In this document: positions 16,951 through 25,478 of the stretch, one piece after another
Layout: each line of letters opens with the position of its first letter
Position numbering within the stretch: the first letter of the stretch is position 1
Source: Pseudomonadales bacterium
Lineage (GTDB): Bacteria > Pseudomonadota > Gammaproteobacteria > Pseudomonadales > Porticoccaceae
Assembly: GCA_024234435.1 (NCBI GenBank)
Contig: JACKOF010000001.1
Coordinates: forward strand, 1,798,001 to 1,862,000
Length of the DNA stretch: 64,000 bases
Direction: 5' to 3'
The notes under the pieces: model-generated
Seen by the model: the letters and a program-made list of their open reading frames with translations, nothing else
The model's database searches: none
What the model was told of the DNA's origin: nothing
Program-made: the position numbers and the translations under genes

Positions 16951-17955
16951 ATGATTACACAAGATGATATTCACTTTCACACACCACCAGACGCTGATTA
17001 CCTTTGGACAGAGACCAACTATTTCAGCTTTATCATCCCTGAAGAAGGGCTGCTGGGTTCCGTTTACGTTGTTATCCGCGACGGTTTAGGGGTGATGTCT
17101 CAAGATGTTTGCATTTATAGCGGACTGACCGATAACCGTGCCGAGGCGCTTTATATCGATAATCACCAGCACCTGCCATCACCTGAAAAAATGACGGATA
17201 TCACCACGCCAAAAGGGTTATCTATCAAAACAACTTCCCCCAAAGACTACCGTATCGACTACCTAGGGTTTGATGACACGGAAGTGCACTTTGACTTCAA
17301 GGGATTAATGGAGCCGTTTGACATTCACGATCCGGAGCAAAGTCCTAAAGCAACCACCAACAAGGAATCCCAGGTTGAAGGGTCCGGATTTGGAACAGGC
17401 TACGGTGGCCACTTTGATCTAACCGGTCATATCACCGGCACCCTAAAACTTCGCGGCAAAGAGTACCAAATCGACTGTGTAGAAACCATGGACCATAGCT
17501 GGGGACCTCGCCCCGAAACCCACATGCCACCGATTGGCTGGATACACGCCCACTTTGGTAAAAACCTGGCTTTCCACTGGATTGTAGGTTGCGATTATCA
17601 AAAGCCTGTCGGCAGCCAGCAAAGCCTCGCTCACGGTTATGTCATGGAAGATGGTAAAGCCTATGGATTGACTGACGTGAAAATGCGCACCATCCGCTCC
17701 GGCGTAATTACGTGCACCCACGAAGTAGAAGCCACCGATGTGCGCGGTAAGGTCTGGAAGTTCTATGGCGCCTCAGAAGTTGGCGCCCCTTGGGTGTGTT
17801 ACGTCAGCACCATGTTGTACATCGCACTAATGCGCTGGACGATGGATGATGGGCGCGTCGGTTATGGAGTGTCGCAAGAAAACCACTCTATTCAAGAGCT
17901 CAACAAACAACGCGGTAAAATGTGGCTGGACCAGCAGTCTAAAATCACTTCGTAA
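16951..17955 (+). CDS. DUF7064/DUF7065-like protein of unknown function (module 1)
   Basis: 334 residues, beta-rich, no signal peptide. Best landmark is the motif CVETMDHSWGPRP (about residues 173-185) with GYGGHFDL before it and GWIHAHFGKNLAFHWIVG after it. The copy at 37728 has HRDHSWGTRDW in the same place, and the one at 21852 the weaker GQRDRSRGVR. Such proteins occur beside APH-like kinases and in terpene or steroid gene neighbourhoods. A lipid- or terpenoid-binding or hydratase/cyclase-like role is possible, but nothing visible assigns an activity. Lies 58 bp after the small partner gene. A strong hairpin follows its stop. Confidence 0.72.
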   Translation: MITQDDIHFHTPPDADYLWTETNYFSFIIPEEGLLGSVYVVIRDGLGVMSQDVCIYSGLTDNRAEALYIDNHQHLPSPEKMTDITTPKGLSIKTTSPKDYRIDYLGFDDTEVHFDFKGLMEPFDIHDPEQSPKATTNKESQVEGSGFGTGYGGHFDLTGHITGTLKLRGKEYQIDCVETMDHSWGPRPETHMPPIGWIHAHFGKNLAFHWIVGCDYQKPVGSQQSLAHGYVMEDGKAYGLTDVKMRTIRSGVITCTHEVEATDVRGKVWKFYGASEVGAPWVCYVSTMLYIALMRWTMDDGRVGYGVSQENHSIQELNKQRGKMWLDQQSKITS

Positions 17956-17975
17956 ACACAGCGAGATTCTGGAAG

Positions 17976-18003
17976 GTGGTTCAGCAAAATTCTGCTGAAC
18001 CAC
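17976..18003 (+). terminator. Strong hairpin after module 1 (terminator-like)
   Basis: Perfect 11-bp stem GTGGTTCAGCA / TGCTGAACCAC with loop AAATTC, 20 bp after the stop at 17955. There is no T run, so it may stabilise mRNA or act with Rho. Confidence 0.5.
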
Positions 18004-18045
18004 ACTCGCGGGTGTAATATCGAACAAGCTGTGCTGCAAAAATAA

Positions 18046-18084
18046 TTGACACAAAATCTATTTAAATAGACACTAAGTCTAAAT
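18046..18084 (+). promoter_or_regulatory. Promoter/operator before second kinase, same design as at 15052
   Basis: TTGACA (18046-18051), a perfect 14-bp palindrome TCTATTTAAATAGA (18057-18070), and ATAGAC-ACTAA-GTCTAAAT. The GAC-N5-GTC pair and its distance from TTGACA match the site at 15052-15090. Confidence 0.5.
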
Positions 18085-18162
18085 AATAATTAATAGCTGC
18101 TCGATCAGAATAACAAATACCCAAAAACCAGCTCACTAATCAAAACATATGGGGGGTTTCCT

Positions 18163-19188
18163 TTGAAACCCATAACAAAATTACAGCTAACTAATTTTCT
18201 CACCACCCACATATCACAGTGGAAAAAAGCGGAGATAGCAAACCTCCACAGGTTGCCGCTGGGAGCGTCCCGGGAGACCTACCGCTTCGACGTAAACTAC
18301 TGTGACGAAAATGGGCATACTCAAACAGAAAAACTGATTTTGCGCCGAGACCCTCCGGCGAGCCTTGTCGACAGTGACCGCAGACACGAATATGAAAGCT
18401 ACCGCGCCATTTACGGGCATGGCATCCCTGTTCCCAAAATGATTCTGCTGGAGGAGGATTCCAGCCATTTTGATGGCGCTATTTCGATCGCAGAAGACCT
18501 CCGTGGATTTCACAACAGTGAATACCAGTTGCAAACCCCCGAATGGAAAAACCGGTTACCACACATCGCCGAGCAGTTCTGGGCGCGCATGGGGCAACTG
18601 GCGGCCATCGATATCGACATACTTGAACTTGGTTTTATGCGCCCCAGCACCCGGCAAACAACAGCAGAGCTAGAGCTGAACTACTGGGCAGACAAGCTGG
18701 ACCAGAATCATGTTGACGCGGAACCCATTACCCAAGCGGCTATCCGGTTTCTCCGGCGGAAATTGCCCGAGTCAAGCAAGTTGTCGATGGTTCACGGTGA
18801 TTTTCGCGCGGGCAATTTTCTTTATGACGACAACGGCGACATTCAGGCGATTCTCGACTGGGAAATGTCCCATATCGGCGATCCGCTGGAAGATTTGGCA
18901 TGGAGTCTCAATCGCACCTTCTGTTTTGGGCGGGATGACAATAGAAGCGGACTCGCTCCCAAAGCCGTTGCTCTTGATATATGGCAAAAAGCGAGCGGCA
19001 TTGCTGTTGACCCCGAAGCACTGCGCTGGTGGGAGATTTTTACCTGCGTAAAAGCCCAGGCCTTATGGAGCTCTGCCGCTAAAGTATGGCAGGAAGGTAC
19101 GAATCGCGACGTCATCCAGTGCTACGCCGCATGGTGGCTGCGCAACGCTCAAGACAAAGCCATTCTTGAATTAATGGAGCAATTATGA
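18163..19188 (+). CDS. APH-fold phosphotransferase, putative acyl-CoA kinase (module 2)
   Basis: 341 residues, the shorter kinase type without the VERTVD extension. Signature MVHGDFRAGNFLYDDNGDIQAILDWEMSHIGDPLEDLAW with catalytic Asp in HGDFRAGN and metal Asp in LDWE. The start codon is TTG at 18163, preceded by a G-rich stretch (GGGGGG) about 7 bp away. The ATG at 18149 is out of frame and stops at once, and no better ATG exists near. The 3' end overlaps the next gene by 4 bp. The same LvaA-like hydroxyacyl-CoA kinase role is inferred as for module 1. It has its own promoter-like region. Confidence 0.85.
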   Translation: MKPITKLQLTNFLTTHISQWKKAEIANLHRLPLGASRETYRFDVNYCDENGHTQTEKLILRRDPPASLVDSDRRHEYESYRAIYGHGIPVPKMILLEEDSSHFDGAISIAEDLRGFHNSEYQLQTPEWKNRLPHIAEQFWARMGQLAAIDIDILELGFMRPSTRQTTAELELNYWADKLDQNHVDAEPITQAAIRFLRRKLPESSKLSMVHGDFRAGNFLYDDNGDIQAILDWEMSHIGDPLEDLAWSLNRTFCFGRDDNRSGLAPKAVALDIWQKASGIAVDPEALRWWEIFTCVKAQALWSSAAKVWQEGTNRDVIQCYAAWWLRNAQDKAILELMEQL

Positions 19189-19616
19189 AGCCGAGTATCA
19201 CTCCCGTAGCCCGCGAACTGGGCGACCGCCTGGCGAATCAAATCGCCCCGCAATTGACCGGCTTTGAGGCGGCAACGGCTTCTATGATGAGCCAAATGCT
19301 GGAGATGATCTCGGAGGAATGGGATCGCGCTGCCAGTCGCCTGGTTGAAGAAAATACCGCCATTCGCGAGATACTCCAGCAAGCAGCTGAGGTATTCAAT
19401 GATGACAACCTGAAAACAAAAGCCTGTGAAAAAGACACGGATTTGCGCATCAGCCACCTGGAGCAGAGCAATCATCAGCTTCGCGATTTACTGACAGACA
19501 TTCATGCGCGCGCAGAGCAAACTGATAGCGCTGAAGCGCGTCTGCTTGAGGAGGTGATCTGGAATGAATTGCGCGCTTCCGTTAAACGCCGACAACTGTC
19601 TTCTGCAAATTTCTAA
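19185..19616 (+). CDS. Small helical partner protein of the APH-like kinase (module 2)
   Basis: 143 residues, helical, no TM segment. It begins KPSITPVARELGDRLANQIAPQLTGFEAATASMMSQMLEMISEEWDRAA, a looser relative by pattern (long helices, PxL after about 20 residues, small-residue/Met-rich helix) of the 173-179-residue partners. The start overlaps the kinase stop (ATGA), so kinase and partner are made together. It may be an LvaB-like subunit. No enzyme motif is visible. Confidence 0.7.
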   Translation: MKPSITPVARELGDRLANQIAPQLTGFEAATASMMSQMLEMISEEWDRAASRLVEENTAIREILQQAAEVFNDDNLKTKACEKDTDLRISHLEQSNHQLRDLLTDIHARAEQTDSAEARLLEEVIWNELRASVKRRQLSSANF

Positions 19617-19652
19617 ACAACGCCACTGGCACCAAAGAGAGGTTTCGAACCG

Positions 19653-20732
19653 ATGGAACAACTGAATGAGCTTGGCTATTACACATTGGCAGGTAACTCT
19701 GAAAACCCTCTGGACTGCGTCACTGATTCAGCCAATGCTGAACGGCTGGGAATAGGCGTTAACTTTCTTTCTGAACGCTTTAATTTCAAAGAAGGCTGCT
19801 CTGTCTGTGGCGCGCTTGCAGCTAGCACAACTACTTCAGGTATAGCCACCGCAGCCACCAACGCCAATACGCGCAACCCCATGGCAACCGCGTCATTTTG
19901 CGTAACAATGAATCGCCTCAGCAAGGGCCGGTTTGCGCTCGGTTTAGGTAGCGGCATTCCCAACCTGATGAAGGACTGGGGATTAAAGCCTAACACGATG
20001 GAAAGAACCACCGATTACGTTGATCTTATTCGCCGACTTACCCGAGGCGAAACCATCCTTGATCACGAAGGCCCGGCGGGAAGCTACAAAAAAATGCATT
20101 TGCTCGGCGAGGTAAATGACGAAGTACCCATCATGAGCGTCGCTATTGGCGAAAAGGTGATCGAATGGGCCGGGGGCATTATGGACGGCATCGTATTACA
20201 CACCTTTTTTACCGATGAAACACTGGCGCGTGTGGTTAAACTGGCTCGTCAGGGCGCTGAAAAAGCGGGCAGAGATCCGGACAAGCTAAGAATCTGGTCC
20301 ATATTGTCTATCGTCAACGACAACCTGACCCACGATCAGCAGCTACTGAAAGTCGTGGCCCGAATGGGCACTTATCTACAACTCTACGGCGACATTCTGG
20401 TTAAAACCAATCGGTGGGACCCGGAAGTACTCAAGAAATTCAAAAATGACAAGCTTGTTGCCAACCTGGGACGGTGGCTGGATGATCTGGCAACGACAAA
20501 AGCCGAGCTGGAACATGTCGCCGAGCTCATTCCGGATGAATGGGTCGCAGCGGCAGGAATCGGCAGCCCCGCGAATATTGCCAAAAGGATCGTTGATCAA
20601 TTCGACAATGGCGCGGATGGCGTCATTATGCACGGGGTAAGACCCGATGAACTGGAGAATGTGGTTCCTGCATACCGCGCTATACGCCCCAACGGGAAAT
20701 TCAAGGGCCGCGTCGCCAATCCGGGCAAGTAA
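19653..20732 (+). CDS. Luciferase-like flavin/F420-type oxidoreductase
   Basis: 359-residue LLM-class TIM-barrel protein. Characteristic parts are ERLGIGVNFLSERFNFKE, GIATAATNANTRNPMATASFCVTMNRLSKGRFALGLGSG, and a C-terminal GSPANIAKRIVDQFDNGADGVIMHG. This resembles the F420-associated LLM proteins abundant in actinobacteria more than FMN-dependent luciferases, so the cofactor could be F420 or FMN. No F420 synthesis genes are in the window. It is last in the plus-strand kinase operon, 37 bp after the small partner gene, and might reduce or oxygenate the same CoA or ring intermediate. Confidence 0.8.
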   Translation: MEQLNELGYYTLAGNSENPLDCVTDSANAERLGIGVNFLSERFNFKEGCSVCGALAASTTTSGIATAATNANTRNPMATASFCVTMNRLSKGRFALGLGSGIPNLMKDWGLKPNTMERTTDYVDLIRRLTRGETILDHEGPAGSYKKMHLLGEVNDEVPIMSVAIGEKVIEWAGGIMDGIVLHTFFTDETLARVVKLARQGAEKAGRDPDKLRIWSILSIVNDNLTHDQQLLKVVARMGTYLQLYGDILVKTNRWDPEVLKKFKNDKLVANLGRWLDDLATTKAELEHVAELIPDEWVAAAGIGSPANIAKRIVDQFDNGADGVIMHGVRPDELENVVPAYRAIRPNGKFKGRVANPGK

Positions 20733-20819
20733 CGCCTATCACTGAACGCTTAACAGGAAACAAGAACCAGCCAACCATTCGGGTGAATCTCTCAAAGTTT
20801 TATCAGGCATGCTTTGAAA

Positions 20820-20835
20820 GCCCCACTGACGGGGC
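20820..20835 (-). terminator. Weak GC hairpin between convergent operons
   Basis: GCCCC-ACTGAC-GGGGC. On the minus strand it is followed by TTTCAAAG. It lies in the 193-bp gap between the plus operon ending at 20732 and the minus gene ending at 20926. The stem is short. Confidence 0.3.
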
Positions 20836-20925
20836 GAGGAAACATTAACCGGAAGAGCTCTTTCTCACCTAAAATCGTTGCGGTTCCTGAAAATACTGTC
20901 TGCCTAAAAACTGTCACCCAAAAAT

Positions 20926-21765
20926 TCAGGACTCGGTATATTTCGTTTCAACCGACAGGGTTCGCCAGCGATCTATATCCTGCTGTACCCGGGCATTTTT
21001 CTCCTCGATAGCCTGGATCGCATCGTCACCCACCGCAAAATGCAATGGCGGTTCCGGCTGCGCCGCCAGAAATACGAGGGCCGCAGCCAGTTTATCCGGA
21101 TCGCCCTGCTGTTGGTGATTGTAACTTTGCCGCGCTTTTTGCCTGGCAGCAGACAACTCTTGATAGTCGTCGATTTCAATACTGCCCATCTTCATTGAAC
21201 TGCTGTCCAGAAAGTCTGTTCGGAAATACCCTGGCTCAACAATCGTGACCTGTATACCAAAGTCTTTGACTTCCTCTGCCAGCGCTTCTGAAAGCCCTTC
21301 TACAGCAAATTTTGAAGCTCCGTAGATCGCTCCACCACCAAACCCCCGATAGCCTGCCATGGAAGAAATGTTAAAAATACGGCCACTACGCTGGCGCCGC
21401 ATGACCGGCAGCACTGCCCGGGTAACATGCATGGTGCCAAAGACGTTCGTTGCGAATTGTTGCTCTACACCCTGCTGGGAAACCTCTTCAAAATTACCCA
21501 GTTGCCCATAACCAGCATTATTCACCAGAACATCTATCCTGCCGAATGCTGCAACAGTGGCATCTACCGCTGATTGCATTTCCTCCACGGAAGTAACGTC
21601 CGCGCGCAGCACTACCAACTGCTCACCCTCGACACTGACGTGATTTTCAGCGCTCTCGGGGTTCCGTGCGGTAATCGCCACATGATGACCGGCTTTGATT
21701 GCAGCATGGGCAATCGCGGCTCCCAACCCCCGGTTTCCACCGGTAATTAACCACACCTGACTCAT
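20926..21765 (-). CDS. Short-chain dehydrogenase/reductase
   Basis: Classical SDR of 279 residues. TGGNRGLGAA cofactor motif, VLVNNAGYGQLG, catalytic Ser in NISSMAG and YGASK. The long C-terminal part (after VEPGYFRTDFL) is typical of the retinol-dehydrogenase-like group acting on lipophilic alcohols. The ATG at 21765 has GGAG 8-11 bases before it and gives the usual MSQVWLITGG start. The upstream in-frame ATG at 21789 is less well placed. It is the distal gene of a minus cluster with the DUF7064-like protein and a kinase. Substrate unknown. Confidence 0.85.
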   Translation of the reverse strand: MSQVWLITGGNRGLGAAIAHAAIKAGHHVAITARNPESAENHVSVEGEQLVVLRADVTSVEEMQSAVDATVAAFGRIDVLVNNAGYGQLGNFEEVSQQGVEQQFATNVFGTMHVTRAVLPVMRRQRSGRIFNISSMAGYRGFGGGAIYGASKFAVEGLSEALAEEVKDFGIQVTIVEPGYFRTDFLDSSSMKMGSIEIDDYQELSAARQKARQSYNHQQQGDPDKLAAALVFLAAQPEPPLHFAVGDDAIQAIEEKNARVQQDIDRWRTLSVETKYTES

Positions 21766-21851
21766 CTCGCTAACTCCCGGAAGGCTCATGCCCCAGACTT
21801 TCTAAATATTAGGCGTAAAACTACCTGACTTATACCTAACTTATGCCTGAC

Positions 21852-22871
21852 TTATAAAAGTGTCGGCTTATAGCTATAAGAGGAGCTCCGACTTAGAGCG
21901 AATTCGAAGATGCCATAACCGACGTTGCCATCCCAGGTAAAACGTGTGAGGCGATCAGTCAGCGAAGTATCCACAGTGCGCTGGTTAACAGAGCCGTCAA
22001 AAGGATAAACATCGTGCTCCATATAATCTCTGCCACGCACTTTGCCGTGGTGACCACCGTAACCGGCACCGGCCATATAGCCGCCCCCTGCAGAGGCATC
22101 AGCTTCGATGGTGTAAACCTGGCCAGATTCTGTGGTGACCTCAATGGTTCCTGACACCAGATCCAGTTCATTGAATACCAGGTTGTGGCGCACATCTACA
22201 ATATCATCCAGTGGACCTTCCTCTGGCATCACAGCACCGTCCAGAAGCATACGCTCACCAGTGCGGGTTTCCACCAGCAGGAAACCAACGGAACGATCAG
22301 CAAACTGGGCCTGGTACCAGATGTGTAAACCCTGCCCACCACTCATGGTACGCACTCCGCGGGAGCGATCCCGCTGTCCATACCAACCGTTGACAGAACG
22401 TGTCTCCCCGTCAATGGTCAGCGTTCCTTCATAACGGCCGGACTGGACAAGGTGCTCAAAGTTGGTCGGAGTGTCGCCGTCATTTTCAACCTCCACCACG
22501 TCCAGCCAATAGGGTGTTCTGGCACGCCACACGACATCGTATTCCATCCCCGTAGGGTTCGGCCCCAATGTCAGGTGCCAGGCCTTATTGGGCTCAAGGC
22601 ATTCAAAACGCAACGGGCCTGCACCGTCACCCTCAGTCGCTGTGAGTTCGGTTGAAAACCGCACATTGCGCTGTTCCTGAGGCAGGCTGACGATAGCGTA
22701 GCCATCCGCTACGTTGCGGCCGGGGTAGTGCCCGAACCCGGTGATAACAGAAGGAGCGTTGCTATCTGCCGGGTGCATATTGAACATAAAGCGGTCAAAA
22801 AAACGTGCTTCCTTGCCCACGGTGTCTGAGGGCAGTATTTCATCATGGAAATCTTCGTTATGGTCGCTCAT
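21852..22871 (-). CDS. DUF7064-like protein, divergent copy (module 3)
   Basis: 339 residues, beta-rich. Aligns by landmarks with the proteins at 16951 and 37728: GQRDRSRGVRTM stands where those have DHSWG(P/T)R, then GLHIWYQAQFADRSVGFLLVE in place of GWIHAHFGKNLAFHW. The C-terminal half ends in NVGYGIFEFALSRSS. The His and Trp of DHSWG are not kept, so if they are functional this copy has changed. It overlaps the upstream kinase stop by 4 bp (ATGA). There is no small helical partner gene in this module. Function unknown. Confidence 0.65.
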   Translation of the reverse strand: MSDHNEDFHDEILPSDTVGKEARFFDRFMFNMHPADSNAPSVITGFGHYPGRNVADGYAIVSLPQEQRNVRFSTELTATEGDGAGPLRFECLEPNKAWHLTLGPNPTGMEYDVVWRARTPYWLDVVEVENDGDTPTNFEHLVQSGRYEGTLTIDGETRSVNGWYGQRDRSRGVRTMSGGQGLHIWYQAQFADRSVGFLLVETRTGERMLLDGAVMPEEGPLDDIVDVRHNLVFNELDLVSGTIEVTTESGQVYTIEADASAGGGYMAGAGYGGHHGKVRGRDYMEHDVYPFDGSVNQRTVDTSLTDRLTRFTWDGNVGYGIFEFALSRSSSYSYKPTLL

Positions 22872-23935
22872 GGTTTTTCCTCATTTATTTCAGGCGCGGG
22901 TGGTGGTGGCAGCCCGGCAGTTTTGTGAGCGGCTTCGAGAAATGACTGAACCATTTTCTGGTCCTTGAAATAGGGGTCTCCTACTCCTTTTACCGCTCGG
23001 CGACGACCGTATTCATAGAGTACCGCCAGTTTCCAGAGCACCAATGTCTCATACCAATGCAGATTACTGATGTCGGCACCTGTTCTGGCAACATAATGCG
23101 CAGCCAGTTCTTCCCGGGTCGGAAAGCCTTCCTCAAGCATGGCTGTGCCTAGTTCCTCTGCCGGGGTAAGCCCCTCTCTGGATCGGGGAATACTGATCAG
23201 AAAATAGCCCAGATCAAGTAGAGGATCACCGAGGGTTGCCAATTCCCAGTCAAGTACAGCTTCTATCGCGCCCCGATTTTCAGCGTCGAGAACCACATTG
23301 CCAATGCGAAAATCATTATGGATAACCGTCGCACCCGATTCAGGCGGTACGTGTTCAGCCAGCCATGCATCAACAGCCTGAAAATGCAATGGTGGCTGGC
23401 CATTTTCATGGGCCACCAGACGCGCCATATTTTTCCTGTGGCGGGCATTAAACCCCTCGGGCCTACCCATATCCGACAACCCTAACGCTTTCCAATCCAC
23501 TTCATGCAGATCAGCCAGAGTATCAATCAGCGAAAAGCCAATCTCGCGACGCACTTCCGGCGTATCCAGCGGTGCCGGTGTTTTCGTGGTCACTACGGGT
23601 CCAGAAGCAAAACTCATAACATAAAAATGCACATCCAGCACTTCACCTGCCTCGGCTGTTGCCAGACATTTCGCGACCGGAACCGGCGTCTTTCCGATCG
23701 CTGTGATCAGACGGGCTTCCCGCAGCATATCGTGAGCACCGGGCGGTGTAGGTGGCGGTGGTGGCCGCCGCACAACCACCTGGTAACCGGTTTCATCCGT
23801 CACCAGAAACGTCAGATTTGAATGCCCGTCACCAATGGCTTTCGTGGTTAACTGGCCTTTGGTAATACCTTTTTGCGCCAAAAAATCCGCTAGCCGTGAA
23901 CGGGTTTCATCATCCCAGTCCCAAACTGACATCAA
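22868..23935 (-). CDS. APH-fold phosphotransferase, putative acyl-CoA kinase (module 3)
   Basis: 355 residues. Signature VIHNDFRIGNVVLDAENRGAIEAVLDWELATLGDPLLDLGYF (about 220-260) with catalytic Asp in HNDFRIGN. The N-terminal half holds the glycine-rich GDGHSNLTFLV and VVRRPPPPPTPPGAHDMLREARL, typical of the ACAD10/11 kinase domain and bacterial relatives. This is the closest of the five to textbook ACAD10-like kinases. It is followed with a 4-bp overlap by the divergent DUF7064-like gene and preceded at 72 bp by a crotonase gene on the same strand. Confidence 0.87.
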   Translation of the reverse strand: MMSVWDWDDETRSRLADFLAQKGITKGQLTTKAIGDGHSNLTFLVTDETGYQVVVRRPPPPPTPPGAHDMLREARLITAIGKTPVPVAKCLATAEAGEVLDVHFYVMSFASGPVVTTKTPAPLDTPEVRREIGFSLIDTLADLHEVDWKALGLSDMGRPEGFNARHRKNMARLVAHENGQPPLHFQAVDAWLAEHVPPESGATVIHNDFRIGNVVLDAENRGAIEAVLDWELATLGDPLLDLGYFLISIPRSREGLTPAEELGTAMLEEGFPTREELAAHYVARTGADISNLHWYETLVLWKLAVLYEYGRRRAVKGVGDPYFKDQKMVQSFLEAAHKTAGLPPPPAPEINEEKP

Positions 23936-24006
23936 TCATTCTCCCAATGCAACAAGTCGTAAGTATTTTGTTTACCCAAGTCATTAATCATGCTTTCGAA
24001 GTCTCC

Positions 24007-24810
24007 CTATGTTCCCGAATAGCAGGCTGCCCTTTTTTCCCTGACGGCCGCAATACCTTCACGAAAATCACTGCCGCGACTCAACAGGGCCTGCCCGCGG
24101 TTTTCCATCTCGATAGCGGCGGCCATCGATGCCGACTCCAGACTGGCCTGCATCGCACGTTTGGATAGCTGAATACCACCCGGAGAGTTTTGAGCAATGA
24201 CCTCGGCCATCGCCATAGCCTCATCCAGCAGTGCCTCCTGCGGATAGACATGACTCACCAGACCTATCCGTTCAGCTTCCTCTGCACCCACATTGCGGGC
24301 GGTATAGAGAATTTCTGCAGACCTTGAAATACCGACCATGCGGGGCAGAAGCCAGGAAGTCCCCATTTCCCCGCAGGATAGCCCGATTTTTACATACGCA
24401 GCGTTAAAGACCGCTCTCGGTGAAGCCAGGCGAATATCTGCGTGCAAGGCAATAGCAAACCCTCCCCCTGCAGCAGCACCGTTAACCGCGGCGATCACTG
24501 GTACCCGCATCGTTCTCATCGCCATCATGCTCGCCACAGCCTTTTCCTGAAAAGTCAGAAATGCGCGGACATCCATTTCAAACATCTCATCGATTTCCTG
24601 CAGGTCGAAACCCGCGCAAAAATAGTTGCCCGCACCGGTGAGAATAACTGCACGAAGATCATCATCCTTATTTAGCTCTTTAGGGTACGCCTCCAGCTCG
24701 TCAAACATCGTCATTGTCATGGCATTAAATCGCTCAGGACGATTGAGCGTCACTACCGCAATCTCTTTAGCTGGGCGATCGATCTTCAGCGTTTCGTACG
24801 GGTTCGTCAT
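24007..24810 (-). CDS. Enoyl-CoA hydratase/isomerase family protein
   Basis: 267-residue crotonase. LNRPERFNAMTMTMFDEL, oxyanion-hole ILTGAGNYFCAGFDLQEI and VNGAAAGGGFAIALHADIRLAS. The two hydratase glutamates are not at the usual places: the first position reads GGGFAIAL and the second region VKIGLSCGEMGTSWLLPR. This pattern is common in a large crotonase subgroup and implies isomerase, hydrolase or another activity instead of simple hydration. It is first gene of the minus cluster 24810-20926 with kinase module 3. Specific substrate unknown. Confidence 0.85.
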   Translation of the reverse strand: MTNPYETLKIDRPAKEIAVVTLNRPERFNAMTMTMFDELEAYPKELNKDDDLRAVILTGAGNYFCAGFDLQEIDEMFEMDVRAFLTFQEKAVASMMAMRTMRVPVIAAVNGAAAGGGFAIALHADIRLASPRAVFNAAYVKIGLSCGEMGTSWLLPRMVGISRSAEILYTARNVGAEEAERIGLVSHVYPQEALLDEAMAMAEVIAQNSPGGIQLSKRAMQASLESASMAAAIEMENRGQALLSRGSDFREGIAAVREKRAACYSGT

Positions 24811-25205
24811 TGCCTCTCTCCTGAACAGGGTGACACAGAGATACCATCAGATGCACTGTATCCGGATCACGGGGCGGAAAAGCTACGCTTCTGCAACTTG
24901 TAGTGGAACCGCAAAGGTTAGTTGCATGCCATTTCTTACCCCGAAAAAACAGAGTCGACTCCTACTTATTCTCTATCTGCTCGCAACAACCTGCCATGTC
25001 TGTTCAACAAACTAACAGCAAGTGAATAGAAGCCGTGCTCATCGGTAAATATTCAGCGCCAATCATACTTGATACACACAAACAAGTATATATCGGGTCA
25101 AAGCAGATACATTCATTCGATTAAAAACCGCCCATCATTTTCTTAGAAAAAAGCAGGGGATTCCTTCGCCATCCAGAAAAACACCTCCTTTCACAACAGT
25201 GATTG
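24811..25205. promoter_or_regulatory. 395-bp intergenic region with palindromes
   Basis: No gene seen. Contains GAGTCGACTC (24952-24961, perfect palindrome) and ATACTTG-N11-CAAGTAT (25065-25089). It probably holds the promoter of the minus cluster starting at 24810. Confidence 0.4.
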
Positions 25206-25478
25206 CTATCCGTAAAAAGAGCTGTAGGATCCAGTAACCAGTGCTACGCCAACAATAAGCAACCAGACATTGAACACCACTCTCCATATGAGCAGTTGAC
25301 ACGAAAGCTCCATGAATGTGTACAAAATCGCACGCACCTTGATGAGGGCAATCAGGATAATGATGACGGACGCGTAAAAATTTCCAGCGTATTGCTCAAA
25401 AATCAACCAGGCAGCGACCGTCGCGAATAACAGCAGCACCGCAACAATCGAAGACCGATTAAAAAGTATCTTATCCAT
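25206..25478 (-). CDS. Cytochrome c oxidase subunit IV-like membrane protein
   Basis: 90 residues with three hydrophobic segments (SSIVAVLLLFATVAAWLIF, NFYASVIIILIALIKVRAI, VVFNVWLLIVGVALVTG), as in prokaryotic COX subunit IV/NorF-like proteins. IKVRAILYTFMEL is a typical loop. The frame is open further upstream, but the ATG at 25478 overlaps the stop of the subunit III-like gene (TGATG), so this start is chosen. No catalytic subunits I or II are encoded nearby. The role is perhaps assembly or stabilisation of another membrane haem enzyme. Confidence 0.72.
   Translation of the reverse strand: MDKILFNRSSIVAVLLLFATVAAWLIFEQYAGNFYASVIIILIALIKVRAILYTFMELSCQLLIWRVVFNVWLLIVGVALVTGSYSSFYG

Noticed and set aside
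15169..19188. Aminoglycoside resistance genes
   Set aside because: The APH fold is present, but the proteins belong to the acyl-CoA-linked kinase branch and sit with catabolic partners.
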